Below, in pieces: positions 1-6,755 of a DNA stretch of 7,343 bases (the first letter of the stretch is position 1; every line of letters begins with the position of its first letter). The stretch is from Micavibrio sp. UBA2020 (GTDB taxonomy: Bacteria > Pseudomonadota > Alphaproteobacteria > Micavibrionales > UBA2020): assembly GCA_002334985.1 (NCBI GenBank), contig DDBY01000222.1:848-8190 (forward strand). Reading direction: 5' to 3'. The notes under the pieces are model-generated. The model saw nothing but the letters and a program-made list of their open reading frames with translations. It had not been told where the DNA came from and searched no databases. The translations under genes were made by a program, and so were the position numbers.

Positions 1-699
1 CTGGTCACGGGGCCGACGGGTTCGGGCAAATCGACGCTGCTGGCGGCGGGCAACCGCATGCTTATCGAAAGCTTGCACGGCTGCGGCAAGATGCTGACCT
101 ACGAAGCGCCGATTGAATTTACCTACGATACCATTCAGGCCAAACGCTCGCTCGTGGCGCAGTCGGAAATTCCGCGCCACTTGCCGTCGTTCGCTGCGGG
201 CGTTCGAAACGCGCTGCGCCGCAAGCCCGAAATCATTCTGGTGGGTGAAGCGCGTGACCGCGAAACCATTTCCGCCGCTATCGAAGCCGGCCAGACCGGT
301 CACACGGTTTATGCCACGGTTCACACCACGGGTGTTGCCGCAACCATCCGACGCATGGTCTCGACCTTCGAGCCGTCGGAGCGTACGGAGCGTGCCTTCG
401 CCCTCATGGAAACCATTCGCATGGTGGTGACGCAAACGCTGGTGCCGAAAATCGGCGGCGGCCGCGTGGCGCTGCGCGAATACATGCCGTTTACCGAAGA
501 AATCCGTGAACGTCTGCTTAGCCTGACCTTCGACCAATGGCCGCTCGAGCTTATGCAAATGGTGCCGAAATACGGCAAGACCATGGAGAAAGCGGCCAAG
601 GATGCCTACGACGCCGGCCTCATTGAAAAACGCCACTATCTGATTTACCAGCAAGGGACAAAGCAGGAAGACAGCGGCGAAGGCGGGGGAGGGCACTAA
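1..699 (+). CDS. dotB: DotB/TraJ-like type IVB secretion ATPase (5' end missing)
   Basis: This is a cytoplasmic hexameric ATPase of the PilT/VirB11 superfamily, which energises type IVB secretion or IncI-type conjugation at the inner membrane. The reading frame is open from base 1, so the gene begins upstream; 232 residues are visible, against about 377 for Legionella DotB, so the N-terminal domain is missing. Visible in order are Walker A GPTGSGKST (fragment residues 4-12), the DotB-style YEAPIEF box (34-40, where PilT proteins have EDP), a long stretch typical of DotB (SEIPRHLPSFAAGVRNALRRKP, roughly 55-77), Walker B IILVGEARD (78-86) and the His box GHTVYATVHTTG (100-111). The tail is Gly-rich. 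All catalytic motifs in the visible part look intact. The stop lies 3 bases before the icmT start, so the two are probably co-transcribed. The match to DotB is from remembered family sequence and is very strong; IncI TraJ is the same family. Confidence 0.95.
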   Translation: MVTGPTGSGKSTLLAAGNRMLIESLHGCGKMLTYEAPIEFTYDTIQAKRSLVAQSEIPRHLPSFAAGVRNALRRKPEIILVGEARDRETISAAIEAGQTGHTVYATVHTTGVAATIRRMVSTFEPSERTERAFALMETIRMVVTQTLVPKIGGGRVALREYMPFTEEIRERLLSLTFDQWPLELMQMVPKYGKTMEKAAKDAYDAGLIEKRHYLIYQQGTKQEDSGEGGGGH

Positions 700-702
700 T
701 AG

Positions 703-1005
703 ATGGCGGATAAAAAACAGGCTGAAGACGAAGGCCGGGGCTGGCACTGGCGCAATACGATGAAAACCGTGCGCTTTTTCAGCTTCGATGCGCGCGCGGG
801 CATTTTCGTGGCGCTGCTTTTGGTGCATTTCCGTATCTGGACGCTGTGCCTGCTGGTTTTGATGCTGATGATTTTCTATCTGCTCGAGCGCAGGGGCTTG
901 TCGTTTCCGGCCGCGATGCGTTCGCTGCGCGTCTGGTTTATCGGCACCAAGCGTCCGGGTTGGATTTGGACGCGCCGCCGCAAGCTGCAGGATACCGGTT
1001 CCTGA
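703..1005 (+). CDS. icmT: IcmT/TraK-family type IVB secretion membrane protein
   Basis: This is a small inner-membrane protein of the type IVB machine; IcmT is essential for Dot/Icm function in Legionella, and TraK is its IncI counterpart. The 100 residues compare with about 86 in Legionella, the extra length being mainly a charged N-terminus. Family features visible are the WHWRNT segment (14-19), the RFFSFDARAG motif (24-33), two closely spaced hydrophobic segments (about 32-43 and 46-61) split by HFRIW, and a Trp/Arg-rich C-terminus (KRPGWIWTRRR). The ATG is preceded by a purine-rich GGGGGAGGG tract about 10 bases upstream, lying inside the end of dotB. The dotB-icmT adjacency matches the traJ-traK order of IncI plasmids; in Legionella dotB and icmT lie in separate regions. 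A frame-shifted ORF overlapping its 3' end (846-1076) is not a gene. Confidence 0.9.
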   Translation: MADKKQAEDEGRGWHWRNTMKTVRFFSFDARAGIFVALLLVHFRIWTLCLLVLMLMIFYLLERRGLSFPAAMRSLRVWFIGTKRPGWIWTRRRKLQDTGS

Positions 1006-1056
1006 CGGCCGCCGCGGGGATGTTATCGCAAGCGCGCGATGATGTCCGACAGACTG

Positions 1057-1085
1057 TTGTTTTCACCGGATTTTAAGGCTATAAA
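1057..1085 (+). promoter_or_regulatory. Candidate sigma70-type promoter for the TcpQ-like gene
   Basis: A TTGTTT (1057-1062) and TATAAA (1080-1085) pair is separated by 17 bases, with a 5/6 match at -10 but only 3/6 at -35. It lies in the 129-base gap after icmT, which otherwise shows only a weak 5-base inverted repeat (ATCGC/GCGAT, 1025-1040). Transcription would begin near 1092, giving a leader of about 43 bases before the ATG at 1135. This is prediction only; read-through from icmT is equally possible. Confidence 0.35.
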
Positions 1086-1134
1086 CGATACATCCGATTT
1101 CACACGCCACAGGCATACACAGCGGGACATTACG

Positions 1135-2550
1135 ATGACACACACGCCTTCGTTCAAGCAGTTTTTCGGCCGCGCCCTTATGGTTTCCGGCGTTGCGCTT
1201 CTTTGCTTCAGCTCTCCGGCGCATGCCGGCTTTGAATGGCGCGGTCCGCTGGAACCGCCGGTGCGTCAGGCCGCCCCTGCGCCTGTGCAAGATGATATGT
1301 CGGGTCTCGAGCCTGTCGTCGGCTGGGATGGCAAAGCGGCACCGGCTGCGGCGCCCGCACCTGTTGCTGCGGCAGTGCCGACGACACCGGTTCATGCTGA
1401 ACCCGTCAGCCCGGCGCTTGCGCCCTTCACGCCTGCCGCACCTGCGCCCGCTGCCGCGCCGAGCGATGTCGTCGCAGGCTTTGGCCGCGATCTGCCGCTG
1501 GTGATTGCGCTTCAGCAAGTAGCGCCGGCTGGCCATCAGTTTTCTTTCGCGCCCGGCGTCAATCCGGGTGTGATGGTTTCGTGGGAAGGTGGCAAGCCGT
1601 GGCAGCAAGTCATGAACGACATGCTGGCGCCGCAAGGTCTTGGCTATCAACTGCAAGGCAACGTCGTTGTTATCGGCTTCTTTAATACCGATGCGGCTGT
1701 TTTGCCGCCGGGCGCCGCTGACGGTATGTCCGTGATGCCGTCCGACGAGGCGTCTGCTGCACCTGCCGGTGCGCCGACATCCTTGACCGCCGCGCCTGCG
1801 GCAGAATCCGCACCTGTGGTTGCAGCTGAAGCTGCGCCTGCAGAAACCGCCGCTGCCGAAGCTGTTACCAGCCATGGCGAGCCGGTGACCATCCGCCGCA
1901 GCCGCCCGGCGAGCGAAAGCCGCACCGCAGGCGCGCAGACGGAATCTGTTTCGGTCATGGCTGCACCGGGCGGCAAAGAGCCCGTGATGTCCTATCCGCC
2001 GGAAACCGCAGGTACGCGCCCTGTGGCCGTGACGTCCCTGCCGCCGGCAGCGACGCAATCGCCGGTCAGCGAAGCGCCGGCCGACCTCGCCGTTCCGCCG
2101 CCGATGGAAGCGATGAGCCCCGCTCCGGAAGCAGCGGCCGAAGCTGCCCCTGCCGCTGAAGCTGCGAAAGTTGAAGCTGCAAAGGTCGAAGCCGCAGTTG
2201 AAGCTGCGCCTGCCGCTGCGGTTGCTGCGCCGACGTCTTTGGTTGCGCCGGCTGAACAATCCACCGCCGCCCCGCAAAAAGCGGGCGCCCCCTGGGCGGG
2301 TGCCAAAGGCGCCACCCTGCGCGACACGCTGAAAAGCTGGTCCGATGCGGCGAGCGTAGAGCTCTTCTGGTCCATTGATTATGACTATAAACTGAAAAAC
2401 GATATCAGCTATGCCGGCTCCTACGACGAGGCGGTCGGCAAACTGCTCGACCAGTTCGCCTCTGTGCGTCCCCAGCCCTACGGCCAGCTGCACAAAGGCA
2501 AGGACGGTCCGAGCGTTTTGGTGGTCAAATCCTACGACTTGACGCCGTAA
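1135..2550 (+). CDS. Exported TcpQ-domain protein with secretin-N0-like region and Ala/Pro-rich linker
   Basis: This 471-residue protein has a clear signal peptide: basic start, hydrophobic core 14-25, and AHA before Gly32. Residues 32-110 are Pro/Ala-rich. Residues about 111-183 (DVVAGFGRDLPLVIALQQVAP through VVVIGFF) resemble the N0/STN fold found in secretins, PilL and DotD. A roughly 200-residue Ala/Pro/Glu linker follows. Residues 387-468 (WAGAKG, TLRDTLKSWSDAASVELFWSIDYDY, then LVVKSYDL) look like the TcpQ domain of toxin-coregulated-pilus and PilL-type proteins. The likely role is a periplasmic spanner that contacts an outer-membrane secretin-like ring, standing in for or adding to DotD. 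No acceptable lipobox is present; Cys24 follows Leu, not a small residue. The frame extends up to 1039, but I chose ATG 1135 because it begins the signal peptide; its upstream GCGGGAC is only a weak ribosome site. Domain names are from recognition, not a search. Confidence 0.78.
   Translation: MTHTPSFKQFFGRALMVSGVALLCFSSPAHAGFEWRGPLEPPVRQAAPAPVQDDMSGLEPVVGWDGKAAPAAAPAPVAAAVPTTPVHAEPVSPALAPFTPAAPAPAAAPSDVVAGFGRDLPLVIALQQVAPAGHQFSFAPGVNPGVMVSWEGGKPWQQVMNDMLAPQGLGYQLQGNVVVIGFFNTDAAVLPPGAADGMSVMPSDEASAAPAGAPTSLTAAPAAESAPVVAAEAAPAETAAAEAVTSHGEPVTIRRSRPASESRTAGAQTESVSVMAAPGGKEPVMSYPPETAGTRPVAVTSLPPAATQSPVSEAPADLAVPPPMEAMSPAPEAAAEAAPAAEAAKVEAAKVEAAVEAAPAAAVAAPTSLVAPAEQSTAAPQKAGAPWAGAKGATLRDTLKSWSDAASVELFWSIDYDYKLKNDISYAGSYDEAVGKLLDQFASVRPQPYGQLHKGKDGPSVLVVKSYDLTP
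2158..2199 (+). repeat. Short coding tandem repeat in the Ala/Glu linker
   Basis: Two 15-base units (2158-2172 and 2173-2187, each encoding E-A-A-K-V) are followed by a 12-base variant (2188-2199, E-A-A-V), within a larger EAA/PAA-rich tract at 2128-2232. This falls near residue 342 of the TcpQ-like protein. It is the kind of tract that can change length by slippage without breaking the frame. Confidence 0.7.
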
Positions 2551-2574
2551 TCGTTTCGTAAATACCTGAAATGC

Positions 2575-2635
2575 AAACTTATTTTTGAAATATATCACAT
2601 TTTAGATAAATGTGATAGAATGAAAGAATAAGTTT
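2575..2635. repeat. Nested AT-rich palindrome upstream of the paralogue operon
   Basis: Two inverted repeats share the same centre (base 2605). The inner one is a perfect 10-base arm (2593-2602 TATCACATTT with 2608-2617 AAATGTGATA) around the 5-base spacer TAGAT. The outer one is a perfect 9-base arm (2575-2583 AAACTTATT with 2627-2635 AATAAGTTT), extended by three more positions as RNA if one G-U pair is allowed. Together 23 of 28 arm positions are Watson-Crick complementary. No T-run follows on either strand, so a classical intrinsic terminator is unlikely. It could be an operator for a dimeric regulator, or an RNA hairpin in the leader or between the two transcription units. The half-sites TCACA...TGTGA are in the reverse order to a CRP site. 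Confidence 0.85.
2613..2621 (+). promoter_or_regulatory. Possible extended -10 promoter element inside the palindrome
   Basis: TG-A-TAGAAT (2613-2621) matches an extended -10 element, with 5/6 to TATAAT. There is no good -35 at the usual distance. It overlaps the right inner arm of the palindrome, so a protein bound there would block it. Transcription would start near 2628 and leave a leader of about 67 bases before the ATG at 2695. Weak evidence. Confidence 0.25.
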
Positions 2636-2694
2636 AGTGTCAACCAGCGATTCCGGCGACGGTCGGGACGCGTCTGACGGGGGTATTTCGGGAT

Positions 2695-4005
2695 ATGTCA
2701 CTCTTCGGCTCTATCAAGAAAATCCTCGCCGTTGTCGGTATTACCGCCTTCATGGCCGCGGGGTATCTCTCGCTCAACGTTGCGACGTCGTGTAAATCGC
2801 AAGCACAGTGCGTGTGCTCGCTTTGCACCTATGCTGCGGGTGGTATGGGTACCGCGATTAACCTTGTGAATACGACGACGACTCTGCCCGGCATCACCAT
2901 CGCAACCACGATGATTACCGCGAAATTCACCGAGGCGATGATTGCCTTTGACCTCGCCGTTGCCGCAAAAATTCTCGAAGTCGGCAAAAACCTCAACGAC
3001 TGGTTTGATACCTTCTGGCTCTACAACTTGCGCCCCGCGATGCAGGCGATGACCGTGCAGCTGAACACTGCCGACGCCGACCAATCCAACATTATCGGCC
3101 AGTACAGCGACTCGATGGATGCGAACCGCACCAACATGGCCTTGATGGGCACTGAAATCGAAGAGCACCGCGCCATGCGTCCCAGCGAAACGGTTTGCGT
3201 CGGCGCGACGACCGCTGGCGGTATGGCGCGTGCGGCCAACATTCGCCGCGCCTATGCTACGTCTGCGCCGCGTGAGCGTCTGAACCGCAGCGGCGCGCGT
3301 CAGGGCACGGCTGCCGCGAACGGCCCGGGTGCCGACCAGGGCGAAAGATGGCAAGACTATGTCGCCAACTATTGCGACCCTACTGTTAACGGCGGTGCCG
3401 CCGGTTGCACGGCCGCAGGTCCCATGGCGGGCCGCGACCTTGACGTGACGGGCGAGATTTTCGAAAAAGACACTATCGACGTGCGCGATGCGAATACGCG
3501 CAAAGTCGTCGATGACCTGCTGACCAACATTGTCGAGCCTGTGACCATGGCGCCTGTTCCCGTCGAAATGCTGTCCGGCGCGGAAGGGCAGGAGCTTTTC
3601 CTCGAAGGGGAAGCCTATAAAACCCGACGCCAGGTTCTGTTCGATGCGGTTTATTACATTGTCGCGCGCCGCGTGCCCGGCAGCGACATGGCCGAATTTA
3701 TCGAGCCTATCCGTACGGCTGCCGGCCTGACGAATTCCAGCGACAACCCCAGCCATAACGAAGTGATGGATGCACTGATGGTTGACCGCTACCGCAGCGG
3801 CCAGAACACCACCAACCAGGTGGACGAACCCGAGAACAACGCGCGTGAACTGGTTATGCAGCAGGCGCTGCAAGCCATGCAAATGTCCGACCAGATTGAC
3901 CTGCTGGACAGATACGCGCTGATTATCGCCGCCCGCGTCGGCAAAAGCGTGAACGAACATTCCAAAATCGAAGACAAGATTAACGACAAGCCGGTGAACC
4001 AATGA
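2695..4005 (+). CDS. Unrecognised exported protein A, first of four tandem paralogues
   Basis: This 436-residue protein belongs to no family I recognise. A hydrophobic segment at 10-28 is a signal peptide or membrane anchor, with no obvious AxA site. It is followed by a cysteine cluster, C33, C39, C41, C44 (CVCSLC at 39-44). Then come a second mildly hydrophobic stretch, a helical region ending in WLYNLRPAMQAMTVQLNT (108-125), DQS (129-131), RPSETVC (162-168), a Gly/Arg/Ala segment (GGMARA), the loop C227-D-x3-NGG-x3-C238, RVPGS (326-330), NPS (351-353) and ALMVDR (360-365). It ends VNQ. Proteins B, C and D share these marks in the same order. The start is the only ATG available after an in-frame stop at 2635; a GACGGGGG tract about 10 bases upstream may serve as ribosome site. 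It probably heads an operon, as its stop overlaps the start of B. Export is inferred; the function is unknown. Confidence 0.92.
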   Translation: MSLFGSIKKILAVVGITAFMAAGYLSLNVATSCKSQAQCVCSLCTYAAGGMGTAINLVNTTTTLPGITIATTMITAKFTEAMIAFDLAVAAKILEVGKNLNDWFDTFWLYNLRPAMQAMTVQLNTADADQSNIIGQYSDSMDANRTNMALMGTEIEEHRAMRPSETVCVGATTAGGMARAANIRRAYATSAPRERLNRSGARQGTAAANGPGADQGERWQDYVANYCDPTVNGGAAGCTAAGPMAGRDLDVTGEIFEKDTIDVRDANTRKVVDDLLTNIVEPVTMAPVPVEMLSGAEGQELFLEGEAYKTRRQVLFDAVYYIVARRVPGSDMAEFIEPIRTAAGLTNSSDNPSHNEVMDALMVDRYRSGQNTTNQVDEPENNARELVMQQALQAMQMSDQIDLLDRYALIIAARVGKSVNEHSKIEDKINDKPVNQ

Positions 4006-5459
4006 TGACATCGCTCAAGGAACGACTCTCTGGTCTTGCAAAACGGATGTTGCCGGCGAAGGCTTTTACTGCCTCTCTCGCCATGGTTATCGTCGTGGCG
4101 CTCGGATTTTCCTCCGGCTATAACTCGATGGTTTCCTACAACAACGCCTGTCAGGCGCAGGTTACTGCCGCGCCGGTCACGGTGGTCGGCGGTCTTTGCG
4201 CCTGCTGCAAAGGCTGCGTGACGCCCTGCGAAGTTTCCGGTACGGCATCGCTTGTACGTCAGGCGATTTACAATGCTTTCTATGCCCAGCTGGTGGCGAC
4301 GTCCGTATTTCTTGAAAACTGGCTTGCCCAGCACGTTGACGGGATGGTGCAAAACCTGCTCGAAAAGGTCAACGACATCGAAAAGAAGATGATCGATTGG
4401 TGGTCCACCATGTGGTACTACAACCTGAGCCCGGGCCTGCGCGCCATGACCGTGCAGATGAACACGGCCAACAGCGACCTCAACAAAACCTATCAGGCGT
4501 CGATGGACGCGGAACATGAAACGCAAACCAACAGCGTTGTGATGCGCGCCGAAACGCAAACGGCGCGTGTCGTGCGCGACAACGTTTGCCCGCCCGCGGG
4601 TCTGACGGGTGGTGCGGGCCGTGCGAAAACCTTCTCCCGTGCAACGCGCGGCGCATGGCAACGCAAAGCGTCGAACACCGGCGCGAACGTGATGGGCGAA
4701 GAGGGCGCGAGCGGCCAGAGCGCCTATCTGCGCTACCGTACCAGCGCTTATGAAACCGCCTTCTGCGACCCGAATGCGAACGGCGGTGGCAACGTTTGCG
4801 GTACCACGCCGGCGCCGGCCGAGTTTTATAACGCCGATACCGAAATCACCAAGTTCGTCTATAACAAACTGACCATCAATATCGACGATGCGACGGCCAC
4901 GACGGTTATCGGTCCCGACGGCAACCCCATGACAACGGGGCAGGTGTATGAACGCGCCATCCGCGAAAACATGGAAAACCTCATCGGCAGCCCCGCTGTT
5001 GACCCCGTGCCTGAAGCCGCGATGGCCGGTCCTGCGGGTATCGAAGTCATCATGAAACGCCGCGATTATCTGGCGAAATACAACGCGCTGCGCGCTGTGC
5101 CGCAATATGTGTTCAGCCAGCGCATGCCGGGCTCCCAGCTTGGCCAGTGGATTGAGGAGCTGCGGACAGAGGCGGGCGTTCCGGTTGACGATATCTCTGA
5201 AAACCCCAGCTACCGCGAAGTTTTGAACGCGCTGACGGTTGACCGCTTCAATTCGGGCAAATTCGCGAACAGCCTGCAGAAGGAGCAAGCGGGGGTGGAG
5301 ATGGAAAAACTCGCCATCGGCACCTTCTACCTGATGCTGCTGCGCGACTACCACGATTTGCTCGAACGTCAGGCGCTTTCGCTGGCGGTACAGGTGGGTA
5401 TGATGGCAGACGACGTCCAGCTGCCCGGTCTTGGCTCCACGCGTAACGTGAATCAATAG
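4002..5459 (+). CDS. Unrecognised exported protein B, cysteine-rich N-terminus, second paralogue
   Basis: This 485-residue paralogue of A starts with an ATGA overlap on the stop of A, which suggests translational coupling; the second Met codon at 4005 is an alternative start. A hydrophobic segment at 23-38 is a signal or anchor. After C50 comes a dense cluster C66, C68, C69, C72, C76 (LCACCKGCVTPC). A helical region follows, then IDWWSTMWYYNLSPGLRAMTVQMNT (131-155), the equivalent of RPxExxC at 191-196 (VRDNVC), the loop C255-D-x3-NGG-x3-C266, RMPGS (374-378), NPS (401-403) and ALTVDR (410-415). The protein ends VNQ. Between the loop and RMPGS it is about 20 residues longer than A and C, the extra part lying around IGPDGNPM. 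DNA identity to A is high locally: 3049-3068 and 4446-4465 differ at one base in 20. It is closer to A than to C or D. Function unknown. Confidence 0.92.
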   Translation: MMTSLKERLSGLAKRMLPAKAFTASLAMVIVVALGFSSGYNSMVSYNNACQAQVTAAPVTVVGGLCACCKGCVTPCEVSGTASLVRQAIYNAFYAQLVATSVFLENWLAQHVDGMVQNLLEKVNDIEKKMIDWWSTMWYYNLSPGLRAMTVQMNTANSDLNKTYQASMDAEHETQTNSVVMRAETQTARVVRDNVCPPAGLTGGAGRAKTFSRATRGAWQRKASNTGANVMGEEGASGQSAYLRYRTSAYETAFCDPNANGGGNVCGTTPAPAEFYNADTEITKFVYNKLTINIDDATATTVIGPDGNPMTTGQVYERAIRENMENLIGSPAVDPVPEAAMAGPAGIEVIMKRRDYLAKYNALRAVPQYVFSQRMPGSQLGQWIEELRTEAGVPVDDISENPSYREVLNALTVDRFNSGKFANSLQKEQAGVEMEKLAIGTFYLMLLRDYHDLLERQALSLAVQVGMMADDVQLPGLGSTRNVNQ

Positions 5460-5464
5460 AAGGG
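5458..5464 (+). promoter_or_regulatory. Ribosome binding site of gene C
   Basis: AGAAGGG lies 7 bases before the ATG at 5472 and overlaps the stop codon of gene B (5457-5459). It is the most canonical Shine-Dalgarno match in the window and fixes the start of C. Confidence 0.75.
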
Positions 5465-5471
5465 TGTCTTC

Positions 5472-6755
5472 ATGAAAACGAAACCCCAGTTCAACCAACG
5501 CCCGCTACGCCTTCTGGCTATGGCGGCCTTAGTCGCCACCGTGGCGCTGGCCAAGCCGACGGCGGCGCTGGCGCAGTGTGAAACGCCCGGCTCCACGATG
5601 ACGATGGCGACGGGCACGGTTATTCCGGCGCAGGCCGCCGCGATTACGGCCATGCAAACGACTTTGAGCGCGCTTTATACCGCCACGACCACAGCGTCGA
5701 GCGCGACGCTTATCGCGTCGCTGGAGGCGATGGAAACCGCACTTAACGCGCGTATGCGCCAGTTCTGGAATGACTGGGACGAAGCCTTGAAGGGCATGAC
5801 CACCCAGCTCAACGCCGGTGTCAGTGACCAGTCGCGCCAGATGTCGAGCCTGTTTGACAGCAGCAACCTGACCGAAACCGCCCGCGGTTTCCAACGCCGT
5901 GAATTGCAGGCGCGCCAGAACTTCCGTCCGACCGAAGAAGGCTGCCGTTTCGATACCACAGCGCGCTACATGAGCGAAGCCAGCGGCGTGACACGCGCGG
6001 CGTCGAGCCTGATGTCGCAGCAAACCAGCGGCCTTGCCAACAACAACGTGGGCACGCCTGCGGCCAACGGCCCTGCGGGTGTTGTGCGCAACCGTTTCGA
6101 AGAATACCGCAACCGTTTCTGCGACCACCTTGCGAACGGCGGCAGCACCGCCTGCGGCGGCAGTTCCGCCACGACGCCGAACGCGCATATCATGCCGAGC
6201 GTGACACTGTTCGGCCGTGAAACGCTGGATATGTCGAACGCCGACACGCAAATTGCGGTGAACGAGCTTATTTACAACATCACCGGCTTCAAGCCGCCGG
6301 AGATTATCGAGAACAACGTGCTGAACGGCGCCGCAGGTAAAGAGCAGCGTCAGGACAACCGTGGTTATCTTGCGCAGATGGATGCGGTTAACGCGCTGGG
6401 CTTTTCGATTGTGGCGGAACGTGCGCCCGGCCGCGCCTCTTCGGAAGTGCAGGAAATCCGCCAGCGCGTGGGCATCAACGATGCATCCCCCAACGCGTCC
6501 GAGCGCGAAATCCGCCAGGCGTTGATGGAACAGCTCTGGGACCCGAATTACTACGTCGGCCTGACGGATTCGGTAAACACTGTCAGTCAGAAAGAAGTGT
6601 TTTTGCAGGCCTATAACCTGATGCTTCTGTACCGCATGTTTGAAAAAGCGGAAAAGATTGCCAATGCGCAAGCGATTGAAGGCGGCAATATTCTTGATAG
6701 GAAAGCCGCATCTCTGAGAGGGGGACGACGCGATGATCTGCCGACAAACCAATAA
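5472..6755 (+). CDS. Unrecognised exported protein C, third paralogue
   Basis: This 427-residue protein has a textbook signal peptide: basic n-region, hydrophobic core about 13-27, and ALA before Gln35-Cys36. Unlike A and B it has only this one cysteine near the N-terminus. A predicted helical region rich in Ala/Thr leads to RQFWNDWDEALKGMTTQLN (96-114), with Phe98 at the aligned Trp position and Glu-Ala-Leu where the others have Pro. Then follow DQS (119-121), RPTEEGC (152-158), the loop C217-D-x3-NGG-x3-C228, RAPG (317-320), a degenerate NPS (PNAS, 340-343) and a helical YNLMLLYRMF (381-390), which aligns with FYLMLLRDY in B. It ends TNQ. The gap after B is 12 bases and it overlaps D by 23 bases, so it belongs to the same operon. 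The Gln before Cys36 argues against a lipoprotein. The role is unknown; periplasmic or extracellular placement is inferred. Confidence 0.92.
   Translation: MKTKPQFNQRPLRLLAMAALVATVALAKPTAALAQCETPGSTMTMATGTVIPAQAAAITAMQTTLSALYTATTTASSATLIASLEAMETALNARMRQFWNDWDEALKGMTTQLNAGVSDQSRQMSSLFDSSNLTETARGFQRRELQARQNFRPTEEGCRFDTTARYMSEASGVTRAASSLMSQQTSGLANNNVGTPAANGPAGVVRNRFEEYRNRFCDHLANGGSTACGGSSATTPNAHIMPSVTLFGRETLDMSNADTQIAVNELIYNITGFKPPEIIENNVLNGAAGKEQRQDNRGYLAQMDAVNALGFSIVAERAPGRASSEVQEIRQRVGINDASPNASEREIRQALMEQLWDPNYYVGLTDSVNTVSQKEVFLQAYNLMLLYRMFEKAEKIANAQAIEGGNILDRKAASLRGGRRDDLPTNQ
6719..6724 (+). promoter_or_regulatory. Ribosome binding site of gene D, inside gene C
   Basis: AGGGGG lies within a longer GAGAGGGGGA run, 8 bases before the ATG at 6733. 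It sits inside the C-terminal codons of gene C and supports the overlapping start chosen for D. Confidence 0.65.

Noticed and set aside
846..1076. Plus-strand 76-residue frame overlapping icmT
   Set aside because: It is a frame-shifted reading of the icmT transmembrane region with no ribosome site and no recognisable product.
1063..2598. Long minus-strand open frame opposite the TcpQ-like gene
   Set aside because: It is a shadow of GC-rich codon use: Arg/Cys/Gly-rich with no recognisable motif, while the plus strand has a signal peptide and domains.
2593..2617. CRP/FNR binding site
   Set aside because: The half-sites are TCACA then TGTGA, the reverse of the CRP order, and the spacing does not fit an FNR box.
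2575..2650. Intrinsic terminator after the TcpQ-like gene
   Set aside because: The stems are AT-rich and no T-run follows on either strand.
2698..4011. Minus-strand open frame covering almost all of gene A
   Set aside because: The length is striking, but the protein is His/Arg/Val-rich without domains. Similar shadows occur opposite B and C (3789-5498, 5529-7070), and the plus-strand products are clearly related to each other.
5573..5581. Lipoprotein lipobox in protein C (LAQC), and likewise in D (RAQC)
   Set aside because: Gln directly before the Cys is not accepted by the usual lipobox; ordinary signal peptidase cleavage after ALA or ARA fits better.
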